Made by a program: the position numbers and the translations under genes
In this document: piece after piece, positions 1 to 10,306 of the stretch
Layout of the letters: every line of letters starts with the position of its first letter
Position numbering within the stretch: position 1 is the first letter of the stretch
The notes under the pieces: generated by a model
Database searches by the model: none
Told to the model about the DNA's origin: nothing
The model's input: the letters and a program-made list of their open reading frames with translations, nothing else
Origin: JADHLK01 sp038131695
GTDB taxonomy: Bacteria > Pseudomonadota > Alphaproteobacteria > Puniceispirillales > Puniceispirillaceae
Direction of reading: 5' to 3'
Length of the DNA stretch: 64,000 nt
Assembly (NCBI GenBank): GCA_038131695.1
Contig: JAYPQA010000010.1
Span: 1 to 64,000, forward strand

Positions 1-450
1 TATGGTGGATAAAGCAAGTGACGCTTGCTCAGGGTTCTCGTTCAGTTTTCTTCAGGTTTGCCGCAGGTACTGGCAAAAAGATCGACGCACAAGTCTATGA
101 TGCTCACAACCACATAGGTCTTGACGGTTAGGAGAGGATTGTTCAATTTGTCCAAGTTTGCGCTCATTTGAAAAATTCTTGGGAAAATCTATATTTTTAT
201 TAAAAAAAAAAAATAAATGGCTATTTTTCACAAATCAAGACGTAAACGCAATGTAACCGCCCCATCAAGTCCTAATAGACCAGCAAGTGGATTGTCTGGC
301 TTTAGTGAGCCACTGAAATTGCAAGCTTCGATTAGGCCTTAGCAGGCGTTTGCCTTAATTGGGCAGCGTTGGGATGTTGATTTAAGCTGTTGATTTAAAA
401 TAGATTTTCCAAAATGGGTTCGTTTTCTGGAAAATCATGTTTTTGGCTTG
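1..450. other. Non-coding or unassigned left edge
   Basis: No gene can be supported here. The first 110 bases can be read open on the plus strand from the ATG at 2 but match nothing I recognise. There is an A-rich run at about 200-217. An ATG at 217 opens a frame of about 42 codons (start MAIFHKSRRKRN) without a ribosome binding site, so it is not called. The segment lies downstream of the Doc gene, which is read leftwards and stops at 451. Confidence 0.5.
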
Positions 451-867
451 CTAGATCAATCCATCTTCCTTCAGGCGGCGAAAAATTCCTCGTAAGTGAT
501 ACCAGTCCCTCGCGCCGTCGTAGTCAGTGGTGCCGCCGGCGACGCCCTCGACAAATCTGACCGCTTCCAACTTATCAAATGCCAATTCGCCGCCATTGAT
601 TTCGATAAATATGTTGCAGGTCACCCATGCCGTCCTCTTGTTGCCGTCGACGAAGGCGTGGTTCTTGGCGATGGCGAAGAGGTAGCCCGCCGCGAGTTCG
701 GTCATGTCCGGGTCGCCGTATGCGGCAAGATTTTGGGGATAAGCAAGTGCGCTGTCCAGGCCGCCGGCATCTCGAAGGCCTTCGCCGCCACCATGCCTTG
801 CAATTTGGTCATTGTGGACAGCCATGACCACGTCTGGCCTAACCCAGATCCAATTTCGATTGTTCAT
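451..867 (-). CDS. doc: Doc-type death-on-curing toxin (Fic superfamily)
   Basis: This 138-aa protein carries the Doc signature HAFVDGNKRT at residues 70-79, the active-site loop of the Fic/Doc fold. Doc proteins are kinases that phosphorylate elongation factor EF-Tu and stop translation until neutralised by their antitoxin. Length and the N-terminal pattern (residues 20-45, ending in a GGLDSAL-like motif) match the family. The ATG at 867 follows a damaged AbrB/MazE-like antitoxin reading frame that ends 21 bases upstream, the usual antitoxin-toxin order. The toxin frame itself is intact, including the loop His and Lys. Whether it is active is unknown. The family call is secure from the motif; the EF-Tu target is family knowledge, not visible here. 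Confidence 0.9.
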   Translation of the reverse strand: MNNRNWIWVRPDVVMAVHNDQIARHGGGEGLRDAGGLDSALAYPQNLAAYGDPDMTELAAGYLFAIAKNHAFVDGNKRTAWVTCNIFIEINGGELAFDKLEAVRFVEGVAGGTTDYDGARDWYHLRGIFRRLKEDGLI

Positions 868-888
868 CTTAAAATCTCTCTGGGCGCT

Positions 889-1091
889 TTATTTGGCGAG
901 TGCCGCGAGGACATCCCTGTCCCTGCGCATGATTTTCTCGGCGACTTCCATTTGGCGCGCAAATTCTGGGTCCTGCGGCGTGATGCGGAGGCTGCCATCC
1001 GGCGCGTCGGTGAGGTAGAGCGTGTCGCCCTTGGCCACGTTGAGTTTGGCGAGCGCCTCCTTCGGCAGGACGACGGGAATTATTCTAGCGA
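889..1091 (-). pseudogene. AbrB/MazE-like antitoxin, 5' end missing
   Basis: Reading leftwards from about 1091, a frame gives RIIPVVLPKEALAKLNVAKG, then a segment ending DGSLRITPQDPEF, and closes at TAA 891-889. This is the standard SpoVT/AbrB (MazE-type) antitoxin that accompanies Doc, with its hinge and toxin-binding tail complete. No ATG, GTG or TTG start exists in frame: upstream codons are unlike the family, and a TGA lies about 80 bases upstream. The missing part is the first strand of the DNA-binding swapped hairpin, normally about 10-12 residues. The upstream gene ends at 1080, inside this frame, so the start was probably replaced by a rearrangement. It could still be made if it starts at a rare codon, but I see no support for that. 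Confidence 0.75.
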
Positions 1092-1643
1092 CGTGGCGGC
1101 GTCTTGGCCAGCGCGGATGATGGATCTGATGGCTGCCCTTCGCTTTGACTGCGCCTCATCAAGGTAGCGGCCATTGAGTTTAAGCTGTTTTATGAAGGCT
1201 GGGTTCAACATTTTTGCCTCCATCCTGAGCCTGAATTTCAGGTCCTTGAAAAAATTCTCCGAGGCAAAATAATTTGGGTCTGATAGCAAGTCCTCGTTAA
1301 TGACATCGTCAATTTCCGCAAGCAGCCCAGCCTCAAAATAGCTGGGGTTCTCCGAAAACTGCCAGTCGTATAGGGTGAGGAAGAGTTTTGCCCTTCCCTC
1401 CAATTTTTGCTCAATTTCTGCCTGTGCAGCCGCCAGATTATCTTTGGCTATTGAATTTCTGATGCCGATTTCATCCAGCCTCAGTAATTCTCTTGCCTCG
1501 TCAATTTTCTCATCTGGCACCCTTGATGTCGCCCCATGGCGGGTGGCGTTCCGCGATGACCTCGCCATGCCTTGAGATGATCTTGGGCCGGTAGATTTTT
1601 GGGCATTCCTTTGATTGGCTTTGGACTGCTTAACCATCTTCAT
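1080..1643 (-). CDS. Hypothetical protein with KSTGP N-terminal motif
   Basis: The 187-aa product begins with the pattern NQRNAQKSTGPRSSQGMARS followed by RNATRHGAT. This short N-terminal motif is found on many uncharacterised bacterial proteins from mobile or accessory regions. The rest is charged and probably helical, with no signal peptide or membrane segment and no catalytic motif that I can name. The ATG at 1643 overlaps the end of the upstream gene by 14 bases, so the two are probably translated together. Its last codons overlap the truncated antitoxin frame. Function unknown; real gene likely because of the conserved N-terminus and the overlap. Confidence 0.6.
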   Translation of the reverse strand: MKMVKQSKANQRNAQKSTGPRSSQGMARSSRNATRHGATSRVPDEKIDEARELLRLDEIGIRNSIAKDNLAAAQAEIEQKLEGRAKLFLTLYDWQFSENPSYFEAGLLAEIDDVINEDLLSDPNYFASENFFKDLKFRLRMEAKMLNPAFIKQLKLNGRYLDEAQSKRRAAIRSIIRAGQDAATSLE

Positions 1644-2070
1644 GCTCGACTACATCCTCTGCCTGTTTTGCTTCAACCGGCTGCCACATTCTGTAATCCT
1701 GAAAGAGCCTCCTCGCCCTGCGATGTAGCACCTCAATCCTCTCTTCATAATATTGAACGGACACCACGGCGCGGCGGTAGGCAAATGCCATGATTTCATC
1801 CTGGCTCAGATCTTCGCCGTCGTGTTCTTCGTCATACTTTTTGGCCCGGTCACGGATCATGATCGATCGCCATCGCTCAAGCCGATGTATTTCCCAGTGC
1901 GCTGAGACAATATCCTCGGCGATGTTTTTCTCAGTGCGTTGCTGGGCTTAAGTGCTGCCGATGATGCGCGAACGATACGCCTCAAATTCCTCCGGCGTCT
2001 CATCGGGCATGATGGGGAAGTTTGGCGAGGTGAGCTGGGTGGTGGCTTCAAGCTTGCTGATTTGGCTCAA
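1630..2070 (-). pseudogene. Hypothetical gene interrupted by a nonsense codon
   Basis: A TTG start at 2070 with an AAAGGA ribosome binding site eight bases upstream opens a frame beginning SQISKLEATTQLTSPNFP and passing MPDETPEEFEAYRSRIIGST. A TAA at 1950-1948 then interrupts it. The same frame continues after the stop as AQQRTEKNIAEDIVSAHWEI and on through an ATG at 1860 to the stop at 1630. The reading frame is otherwise open, the sequence on both sides has the same character, and no base is lost or gained, so a single point change (or base-call error) best explains the stop. The distal part can restart at 1860. It overlaps the next gene by 14 bases. I do not recognise the family. Confidence 0.6.
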
Positions 2071-2199
2071 TTTGGAAATCCTTTACCTGTTTCCTGGATA
2101 ACCAATTCTAGATGATCTGAGCCTCCAAGTCATTGCCCCAGTAGGGTTAATTTGTTGCGGATAAAGGGATATTGGGGGTAATGGTGAAGAGGATCAAAA

Positions 2200-2277
2200 T
2201 TACTTTTTGAGGATGACGCCGGGGTTGTGATCCGGCGTGCCAATAAACTCAATGCCTTGATGCTTCAGTGCAATTTA
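2200..2277 (-). pseudogene. C-terminal remnant of an XRE-family regulator
   Basis: A 25-codon stretch read leftwards gives ALKHQGIEFIGTPDHNPGVI and ends LKK at TAA 2202-2200. Small helix-turn-helix regulators of the XRE family often end in a GIEFI...PGVRLRK pattern, which this resembles closely. An in-frame TAA lies directly upstream and no DNA-binding domain is present, so only the tail survives. It sits between the broken hypothetical gene and the broken recombinase. The match is short, so the call is tentative. Confidence 0.45.
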
Positions 2278-2480
2278 ACCTTTGCAGATTTCCAGATTTC
2301 TCATTCTGCTTTTGGAACAGAAGATGAAGCCTCAAACGACTTTTAAGTACACTCGTTTACACCAGATTGAAGAAGCAAGATCTTTCATCAATAAATCTAA
2401 TAAAGCTCTCGCAGCTCTAATTTGTGGACCAGTTATGTCATGTACTATTGATATGTCCTATTATAGTTCATATTATTTAT

Positions 2481-3369
2481 ATGATTGATACTATTACAAA
2501 ACCTGATTGGCGAGAGGATTTCAAAGGCTTGATGGTGCCTACGCTCCGGCAACGCTTCGAAGCTACTTCGCCTGCTTTGCTGCATTTGAGCAATGGGCAG
2601 TTGATCGTGGGTATACGCCTCTTCCAGCAAGGCCATCACTCGTCGCCGCATATATCCAGTCTACATCTCACGATCTGAAACCTTCCACGCTTCGTAACAG
2701 GGTCTGCGCCATCCGTAAAATCCACCTCCTCACCGGTCATGACGATCCAACCTACGGAGAGTTGGTAAATCTTGCCATGCGAAGGGTTCGAAGGAAAATG
2801 ATTGCAAGACCCAGACAGGCGAAGGGTATCACACTGAGCGAGACATCATCAACCATCAGCCAGAAAGCGCACTTGGGATCAGAAACAGGTCCCTCCTCCA
2901 TGTGGGGTATGACATTCTGGCGAGGAGGTCTGAGATTACAGCGCTCAAAATTACTGACCTTGAATTTATGGGTGACGGCACAGCGAAGGTAATTGTCCGG
3001 CGCAGCAAGGCCGACCCGTATGGAGTTGGCAGGAGCGCGCATATCAGCAAGGGGTTGCACTGAAATACTGAATAAATGGATTGAGCACCGCAACACAAAT
3101 ACTGACTGGCTGTTCCAGCCTGTTTACAAGCACATTGCCATACCGAGATCGATTTCCTGCACCACGGTGAAGAGGCTAATCAAAAATTCGCTTAAGGAGA
3201 TGGGCATCGAAGATGCATATGCCTATTCAGGGCACTCACTTAGGGTTGGCGCAGCACAGGAATTGTTAAGGCGCGGACACGCCACCTCAGCCATCATGCG
3301 AGCTGGTGGTTGGAAGAGCGTCAATGTGCTGGCTTATCTTGGGAGGCAGAGGTCAATGTCTGGGCTTGA
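2481..3369 (+). pseudogene. Tyrosine recombinase (phage-type integrase), frameshifted
   Basis: Pieced together from several frames, the product runs from ATG 2481 (MIDTITKPDW) through an N-terminal core-binding domain (GAYAPATLRSYFACFAAFEQ), then the catalytic domain. The latter has the arginine I box (YDILARRSEITALKI), the Lys-bearing beta hairpin (KVIVRRSKADPYG), the box II HxxR motif (SGHSLRVGAAQ) and the C-terminal tyrosine region (VLAYL...EAEVNVWA) ending at TGA 3367-3369. Frame changes are needed near 2508, 2840, 3045 and 3335. All catalytic positions remain recognisable, so the decay is recent or the breaks are sequence errors. Such enzymes cut and rejoin DNA at att sites, often in tRNA genes; a tRNA-derived direct repeat lies at 16.7 and 20.9 kb, but no link between them is shown. 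Confidence 0.85.
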
Positions 3370-3511
3370 TCTTTGGGTTTTTGTGTGTTTTTTCACTCCT
3401 CAAATTGAAAGGCTCTGCAGCAAGTTTGATGAGTTGAATGAACACCATCTCTTCTGGCATTTCCATTTTTCTGCATATATAAAAATAAGGTGCCTTTGAC
3501 GTGCTGAGGAA

Positions 3512-4934
3512 ATGATGCCACAGATTACCCCGGTCATTTTATGCGGCGGCGGCGGTGAGCGGCTCTGGCCCCTCTCCCGCAAGAGCTACCCCAAGCAGTT
3601 TCTCAACCTCCTTGGCGACGGCAGCCTTTTTCAGCAGGCGACGACACGTCTTCGCGGGGCGGCACCACTTGTAATCACCGTGGATGATTACCGTTTCATC
3701 GTGCGCCAGCAGCTGCATGAGGCAGGGGTTGATACCGCCGAAGTGATCATCGAACCCGAAGGCAGGAACACCGCACCGGCGATCCTCGCCGCGGCCTGCG
3801 ACCTTGCTACCCATGACGAAGAAGCGATCATGCTGGTGATGCCGTCGGACCACTACATCCCCGATGCCGGAGCGTTTGCGGCGATGGCAGAGAAAGCGGC
3901 GGCCAATCTTGGCAAGGTGCAGATCATCTGCTTCGGGATCACGCCGACCGGCCGGAGACAGGGTATGGTTATATCAGGCTGGGTGATGGCGTCTATGATA
4001 GTGGTGGGGCGATCATGCCAGTGGCTGCTTTCACCGAAAAACCGGATGCGGAGACGGCCGAGGCCTTCATTGAAGATGGTAGATATCTCTGGAACGCAGG
4101 GATCTTCATGATGCGGGCGGGTGAGCTGCTGGATCTGGCGGCAGAGCTCCAGCCGCAGATGCTGGAGGCGGTGCAGCGCGGTTGAAAACGTTGGCCAGGG
4201 ATCTCGATTTCTGGCGGCTCAACCCAACCGGCGTGGGGTGAAGTGCAATCGGAAAGCTTTGATTATGCTTTCATGGAAAAGGCGCAAGGGATCGGCTGCA
4301 TGGCGTTCAGCGGTGCGTGGTCTGACATCGGCGACTGGGAGGCGGTGGCGCTCGAGCAGGAGATGGATGGCGCGGGAAATATCCTCCATGGCGCGGCGCA
4401 CCAGATCGACAGCGAAAACACTCTCCTATGGGCGGCAAAAGAAAATCAGGTACTGACGGGCATTGGCCTTGAAAATATTATGGCGGTTGCGATGGGCGAT
4501 GCCGTGCTGGTGGCCAACCGGGCGCGGGCGCAAGACGTCAAGGCCATGGTGGCCAAGCTGAAAGAAAGCGAGGTCAATCAGGCCGTATCAAGGGAACGGG
4601 AGAGCCGGCCATGGGGCTGGTTTGAGACAATCGCAAGAAGCGAGAGTTTCCACGCTAAGATCCTGCATATTGATCCGAGCGGGTGCCTTTCGCTCCAGAG
4701 CCACCGGCACCGCTCCGAGCACTGGGTGGTGGTGAAGGGCGTTGCCACCGTGGTGCGCGGTGATGAGGAATTTGTGCTTCAGGCCAATGAGAGCATCTAT
4801 ATCCATATCGGGGAAAAGCACCAGCACGAAACGAGGTGAGGGGTGAACTTGAAATCATCGAGGTCCAGACTGGGAGCTATTTCGAGAAGATGATATTATT
4901 CCGGTATGATGATATTTATTTAAGAAAAAACTAG
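3512..4934 (+). pseudogene. manC: Mannose-1-phosphate guanylyltransferase / mannose-6-phosphate isomerase, frameshifted
   Basis: ManC makes GDP-mannose from mannose-1-phosphate and GTP; type II enzymes also carry a cupin isomerase domain. The nucleotide-binding motif GGGGERLWPLSRKSYPKQF is at residues 12-30, MPSDHYI follows near residue 110, and the cupin domain shows SLQSHRHRSEHWVVVKG. The gene needs frame corrections near 3950, 4185, 4225 and 4835; with them it reads the full expected length and ends at TAG 4932-4934. In the first motif the usual GGSGTR is GGGGER. Base composition is GC-rich, unlike the AT-rich genes that follow, which suggests a different origin from gmd. It would feed gmd next door. 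Confidence 0.88.
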
Positions 4935-5132
4935 TCCGAAAATTTATCAACATGAAATGCGCTATACATATAATTGAGTTGTGCATACTTTGCTAACAGC
5001 AAATTTAATAATCGGAATGGGGTTTTAACATAAAATAAACACATTGTTTTGACTGGGCTATTAATGAAACAAAGCATTTTTTTTTGATGCTGTTTAATTA
5101 GGCGATTAATCTAACAAAAATGAAAGTAAGTT

Positions 5133-6163
5133 ATGAAAAAAGCATTAATTACAGGTGTGACTGGTCAGGATGGTTCTTATTTATCACGTCTTCTTTTATC
5201 CAAAGGCTATGAGGTACATGGAATTATAAGGCGCTCCTCATCATCAAACACAATGCGGATAGATAGTATACTTAGGAATGAAGATTATAGTTTTGAAAAT
5301 TTTCACCTACATTATGGTGATCTTACAGACAGCACAAATTTGTTTCATATTTTAAAAAATATTCAGCCTAATGAAATTTATAATCTTGGGGCGCAAAGCG
5401 ATGTCAAAATGAGTTTTGACGCACCAGAATATGCTGTAAACGTTGATGCTGTTGGTACGTTAAGGATGCTTGAAGCTATTCGTAATGCTGGTCTTTGTGG
5501 GCATTTCACGGTTTTATCAAGCTCTACTTGGAATTATATGGTAAGCACAAGAAACACCACAAAGCGAAACTACTCCATTTTACCTAAGGTCACTCATGGA
5601 GCGGCTAAACTCTATGCTTATTGGATTTGTACAAATTATAGAGAAGCCTACGGTATATTTGCATCTAATGGAATTCTTTTTAATCATGAAAGTCCATTAT
5701 GTGGTGAATTTTTTCGTAACTCAAAAAATATGCAACGCGGTCGCAAAAATAAAATTTGGAATACAGAATAAAATCCAACTTGGAAACCTTGATGCAAACG
5801 TGATTGGGGGCATGCTAAAGAATATGTTGAAGGTATGTGGCGAATTCTTCAGCACGATAAACCTGATGATTTCGTATTGGCAACTGGTCGAGCAGAAACA
5901 GTTCTGAAGTTTTGCAGAAATGGCATTTAATTTCATTAACCGCGAAATAATATGGGAAGGATCGGCATCGACGAAATTGGTAGAGAAAAAAACTGGCGAG
6001 TACTTATTGAAGTTAATCCAAAATTTTTCGCCCTACTGAGGTGGACCTGCTCGGTAATGCAAGTAAAGCCGAGGCTTTACTAGGATGGAAAGCAGAGATT
6101 GGCCTCGAGGAATTGGTTGATGAAATGATGGAAGCTGCACTTAAAAGAAATCTACCTAAATAG
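5133..6163 (+). pseudogene. gmd: GDP-mannose 4,6-dehydratase, frameshifted
   Basis: Gmd converts GDP-mannose to GDP-4-keto-6-deoxymannose, the precursor of fucose, rhamnose and perosamine. The Rossmann motif GVTGQDGSYLSRLL is at residues 8-21, followed by YNLGAQSDV and KLYAYWICTNYREAYGIF. The segment that should read ASSSELYGKVQETPQ is split over three frames (about 5515-5610), removing the catalytic Ser/Thr-Glu region from any single frame. Further shifts near 5700, 5800, 5900, 5960 and 6030 recover the usual C-terminal half (TEVDLL...ASKAEALLGWKAEI, then LEELVDEMMEAALKR) to TAG 6161-6163. The gene is AT-rich and sits 200 bases after manC, whose product is its substrate source. Confidence 0.9.
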
Positions 6164-6218
6164 TCGGAAGAATTCTTTTATTAAATATTTAATGCTGGTT
6201 AGTAGATTTTAAATTCAT

Positions 6219-7443
6219 ATGTTTAGATCTGGCTACATATTTTTTCTTTACAGCTTTGCTTTTCCCAAAATTAAACTTCTAAGTTTATCGAGTTTAGCAA
6301 TAAGTCTTTCTATTGGTTTAATAAGTATTGTTTTTAAGATATATTCGTCCAAATTACTTATTTGGGTATCAATTACATCAATTTATTTTATTTTTTCTGG
6401 ATTAATTACAAATGCAATAGTTTTGAATGATTTTTTTCAGTGGCATTTTTTGACGGGGATGGAAGGATTTTTTTAAATCTGATCTTTTTATTAACTTCAT
6501 TCAATCTGCTTTATAAAAGGGAAACAAATAAATATACATTATACTGTTTAAAGATAATTGTATTTATCACATTTTTGCAGTTTTGTTTTTGGGTAACGAG
6601 AGGTGATTTTGAGACTGGAGATTTTTAGGATTACATGGACACCATACTGCATTTGGGTCTATTCTGGGTATATCTTTAATATATTTGTATAATGATAAAA
6701 AATTATGCAAAGAAGACATTATTTGTATATTTCTACTGCTCTGTGTTTTTGAAACAACTAGTAGACAGGCTTTAATTTCTCTTGGATTTGCAATTATTGC
6801 TTTATTTTATTTAAGTGACCCTAGCACAAAGTCAAAAATATCTGCTTTAATTATATTTTTTAGTTTTTCTGCCGCAATTTTATCTGGAAACTGGGATCGG
6901 CTTAATCAATTAATTCAACTTGATATATGGAATCAAGTTGTAGACCAATTTGAAATTACCAATTGGTCTTTGAAGACGGCTTTGAAAAATTCCTTGTAGG
7001 TGACGCTTGGAATTTTAATGTCCGCGCTATTCTGTTTTTAAGAGCTATAGACCTTTTTAATGAGTCCGATATTTGGTGTCGGATTTGGAAGGTTTAATGA
7101 TCAGTTATTGATTTTTGAAAATATAACTTGGTTTACTAATATAGCAATAAATGGTGAGAACATTTATAATGATAAGACTGCTCATAACTCTATTTTACAC
7201 ATTTTAGCAGAAACCGGCATTGTTGGGCTGTCACTACTGTACATGACATACTATCAGTTTTTACGATGTATTTTAAAGGTAACACATGTAAATAATCACC
7301 CTAAAGTGATGGCGCTTGTTATTTTTATTTTTATCAGTCAGTTTTTTGGGCATGCATTAGCAAGCCCCTCATTTTTTATTTTCACTGTTATTTTGCTATT
7401 GAGTTATACATATGATCAAGGGTCATTTAACAAAAATAACTAA
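6219..7443 (+). pseudogene. O-antigen polymerase/ligase-like membrane protein, frameshifted
   Basis: Four overlapping frame pieces together encode a very hydrophobic protein with about ten membrane segments. The third piece contains TTSRQALISLGFAIIALFYL, and the last (from 7060) has IFGVGFGRFNDQ and, further on, KTAHNSILHILAETGIVGLS. That H-N-x-(6,7)-E-x-G pattern in a large periplasmic loop is the mark of the Wzy/WaaL O-antigen polymerase and ligase family. In this cluster next to a flippase a polymerase is more likely than a ligase, because a second ligase-like gene exists at 14-15 kb. Breaks lie near 6460, 6625 and 7000. Very AT-rich. The flippase gene starts 32 bases before its end. Confidence 0.75.
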
Positions 7444-8659
7444 CCTAATATGTATAAGGGGACTTATCAGCATATTTGAGATGTTGTTTATATTCCTACT
7501 AATGTATTTGGGAATGAATGCACCTGCCAACACATTGTTAATATTATCACTAATTTTCATTGGGGCTGGTTGCGGCAAAGGTTTAAGTGAAATCTTGCTA
7601 ACTAAAAACTCTGCCACAGATATACAAAATCAGAAATATGAAGATTTTTTTGTTAATTTGTTTACATCACTATTTCTTGGAATAATTATTTCTACACTAT
7701 CAATATCGTTCATACTTACGGCACTATATGTTTATAAAAATACCGTCTTTTCATTTTACTCTATTTCTTTAGTAATGATAATTGTGTTCATGTTGATTAC
7801 TTCCTTAACAGTGTCGGAAGTTTACAAATCTTTTGAAAGACATTTAATATCTGGACTTAACCATTTTTATATATTTAATTTTTTGAATGTAAGTGTTTTG
7901 CTTTTGAGCATTTTCATGGGATTTAACATTCATAATTCAATATATATCTTTATACCCTCCGCTGTTACACAATTCTTTTTTTCATTATTTTGTTTAAGAA
8001 AACTTTTCATTGACCACAATATAAATTTAACAGTCTCTAGCTTAACCTATATAAAAAAAATAAATAAGGAATTATTCTTTCATTCGTTGATTAGGCCAAC
8101 GTCCATCATATTTATTTGGATCATTATATTACTGTCTCAAATCAATATTCCTGGACAAGAAGCATTGCAATTTGCATTAGTCCTCAAACTTATGCATTTC
8201 ATATCTTTTTTTGTTATAATATCTGATAGTTATTTTGCACCCAAATTTTCTAAAGCATATCTAATGAATAAAGTTAGCAAGTTAAATGCAATCTTTAAAC
8301 AAAGTTTGATTATGAATCAAATTATGGCTTTGATTGTGATCATTTTCATTTATTTCATAAGTCAAGTATATAAAAACTCTTTTTTAGAAATAAATTTTAA
8401 TGAGTTTGATATCGTTATATTTATTTTGTGTGCTGCCAACATTCTAAATCTAGCGTTTGGGCCTTCTGGGATTTATCTTCTGATGACAGGATGTGAGAAT
8501 TATATTCAAAAAACTCAAATATTTTTATCGATTTCAATCACAATGTTATTCGTAAATGATTTAAATTCTATGAAATCGTATGCCATATCGTTCTTTATAT
8601 TCATGGTAGGAACAAAATTATTTTATCTATTAAAAATTTTAAAAATGAGAAAATTATGA
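7412..8659 (+). CDS. Wzx-like polysaccharide flippase (MATE/MOP superfamily)
   Basis: The 415-aa product is almost entirely transmembrane, with about twelve hydrophobic segments. The motif LAFGPSGIYLLMTG at about residues 349-362 is typical of oligosaccharide flippases of the Wzx/polysaccharide biosynthesis family, which move lipid-linked glycan units across the inner membrane. It overlaps the preceding polymerase gene by 32 bases and its TGA overlaps the ATG of the next gene (ATGA at 8656-8659), so it belongs to the same operon. It is the only uninterrupted full-length gene between 2.4 and 16.3 kb. The sequence is strongly AT-rich. The length matches the family. Which glycan it carries cannot be told. 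Confidence 0.8.
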   Translation: MIKGHLTKITNLICIRGLISIFEMLFIFLLMYLGMNAPANTLLILSLIFIGAGCGKGLSEILLTKNSATDIQNQKYEDFFVNLFTSLFLGIIISTLSISFILTALYVYKNTVFSFYSISLVMIIVFMLITSLTVSEVYKSFERHLISGLNHFYIFNFLNVSVLLLSIFMGFNIHNSIYIFIPSAVTQFFFSLFCLRKLFIDHNINLTVSSLTYIKKINKELFFHSLIRPTSIIFIWIIILLSQINIPGQEALQFALVLKLMHFISFFVIISDSYFAPKFSKAYLMNKVSKLNAIFKQSLIMNQIMALIVIIFIYFISQVYKNSFLEINFNEFDIVIFILCAANILNLAFGPSGIYLLMTGCENYIQKTQIFLSISITMLFVNDLNSMKSYAISFFIFMVGTKLFYLLKILKMRKL

Positions 8660-9461
8660 CAAAAAATTTTATAATTTACATCGGTGCAGATAAATCTGGA
8701 TCCACATGGTTTTTTCGATATATGAAGTCAAGACCAGATTGTTATGTCCCTAACGCTAAAGACCTATATTTCTTTGATTTGAATTATCATAGGGGCATAA
8801 AATGGTACTTGTCATATTTTAAGACTGAAGAAAATATAATTAATCAGAAGTGTGTCATGACTATATATTGTCAAAAAAAGCAGCTAAACGATTAAAAAGT
8901 TTTTCAAACGACTTTCCATCGAAATTAGTATTATTTATTAGACATCCGTTAGATAGAGCTATATCCCAGCTTTAATTATGAAAACGATTTGTAAAAATTA
9001 GACGACAGTTTTATTGAATATTTAGACCATAACATTGCTTGTAGGAAAAGAAGCTTATACAGCGAAAATATAAAATATTATTTAGGTTTGGGATTAGATA
9101 TAAAGATTTTCATTTTTTGAAGACTTGTTTGAAACAGATAAATTTATTTCAAGCTTAAATTATCAATTAAATCTACCAAATATTGAAAATAATCAGATCT
9201 TAAATTACAGAAAGAAAAAACCTCAAGGAGTATCATTTTTCAAGTTTCGGAAAAAAATAGCACTTCTCCGCACTTTTAGATTAAATAATCTACTGATACT
9301 AAAAACTCAAATTTAATTGAAACTTTTTTTTTAAAGAATATATGGTAAAATTGTTTCTTTATCAGAAAACAAAGAGTTGATCAATTAATAAATATTTTGT
9401 TGATGATATTAATGAACTAGAGAAGATTTTAAAGAGAGATTTATCAAGTTGGAAAAAATAG
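8656..9461 (+). pseudogene. Sulfotransferase, frameshifted
   Basis: The N-terminus holds the 5'-phosphosulfate loop of PAPS-dependent sulfotransferases (IYIGADKSGSTWFFRY, residues 7-22). Read across a shift near 8870, the 3'-phosphate motif follows as LFIRHPLDRAISQL. Later pieces give YLGLGLDIKIFIFEDLFE and a family-typical tail (DDINELEKILKRDLSSW) ending at TAG 9459-9461. Stops or shifts occur near 8885, 8975, 9115 and 9315. It would add sulfate to a sugar of the exported glycan using PAPS. The ATG overlaps the flippase stop. A second, unrelated sulfotransferase remnant is at 19.1 kb. Confidence 0.82.
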
Positions 9462-9483
9462 AAATTTTAAAAAGACTATCAAA

Positions 9484-10306
9484 TATGATAAGCATCGCGT
9501 ATTAAAAACAAAGCATTGGCTTATTTTCTAAAGAAAAGTTGAGTTAAGGAATTCTAAATTATATAATAGGAAAGTCGTATTTACTAATGACTCACTGAGT
9601 AGAAATATAAACTTATTTGGATTTTATGAAAGAGATGAATTAGAAAATACTAATCGATTTTTAAAGAAAATTCCTGGATTTAAATTTAATAGTTTAATAG
9701 ATGTTGGTGCAAATATAGGGAATCATTCATCGTTTTTTGCTAATTATTTTGATGAAATTTACTGTTTTGAACCACACCCTCAAATATTCAAAATTCTTGA
9801 AATTAACACCTCAAATTTTAATGCGAAGTGTTTTAACATTGCTTTGGGTGAAGAAAATGAATTTTAGATCTTCATATAGGCCCTCAAATTTAGGGTAATA
9901 ATAGTCTCGTGTTTGTTGAAAATTCACGAGAAACAGTGCAAGTGTGAAAGTTGATAAATTAGATGCATTTTCATTTAAAGAAATAAATTTAATTAAGATT
10001 GATGTAGAAGGGTTTGAGATGAAAGTATTAAATGGTGGAAGTCAAACCATAAATAAACATCGGCCAGTGATTATTTTTGAGCAAAATATAGAGGATTTTA
10101 CAAACGGAAATTCAAAAGTAATTGATCAGATTTATAAAATGAACTACCAAATATTTTGGATTGATAATAATTTCCCAAGAACCAAAAATAGTATTCGTAG
10201 GATTATATATACTTTGACAGGTTTTATGTTTGGTAAAAAATTAACAATACGATCGGGAACCCATCCTCCCAAAACCACACCTGTTTTAATTGCTGTTCCC
10301 AAATAA
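9484..10306 (+). pseudogene. FkbM-family methyltransferase, frameshifted
   Basis: The SAM-binding motif I reads NSLIDVGANIGNHSSFFANY (from about 9690), followed by EIYCFEPHPQIFKILE. After breaks around 9865-9945, the C-terminal half carries the FkbM hallmark INLIKIDVEGFEMKVLNGG and ends at TAA 10304-10306. These enzymes O-methylate sugars of surface glycans. The N-terminus is unclear: a possible ATG at 9484 soon meets stops, and a frame change near 9538 is required. AT-rich, same strand as the flippase operon; the next gene's ATG follows its stop directly. Confidence 0.8.

Noticed and set aside
217..343. 42-codon frame near the left end
   Set aside because: No ribosome binding site, starts in an A run, no recognisable family.
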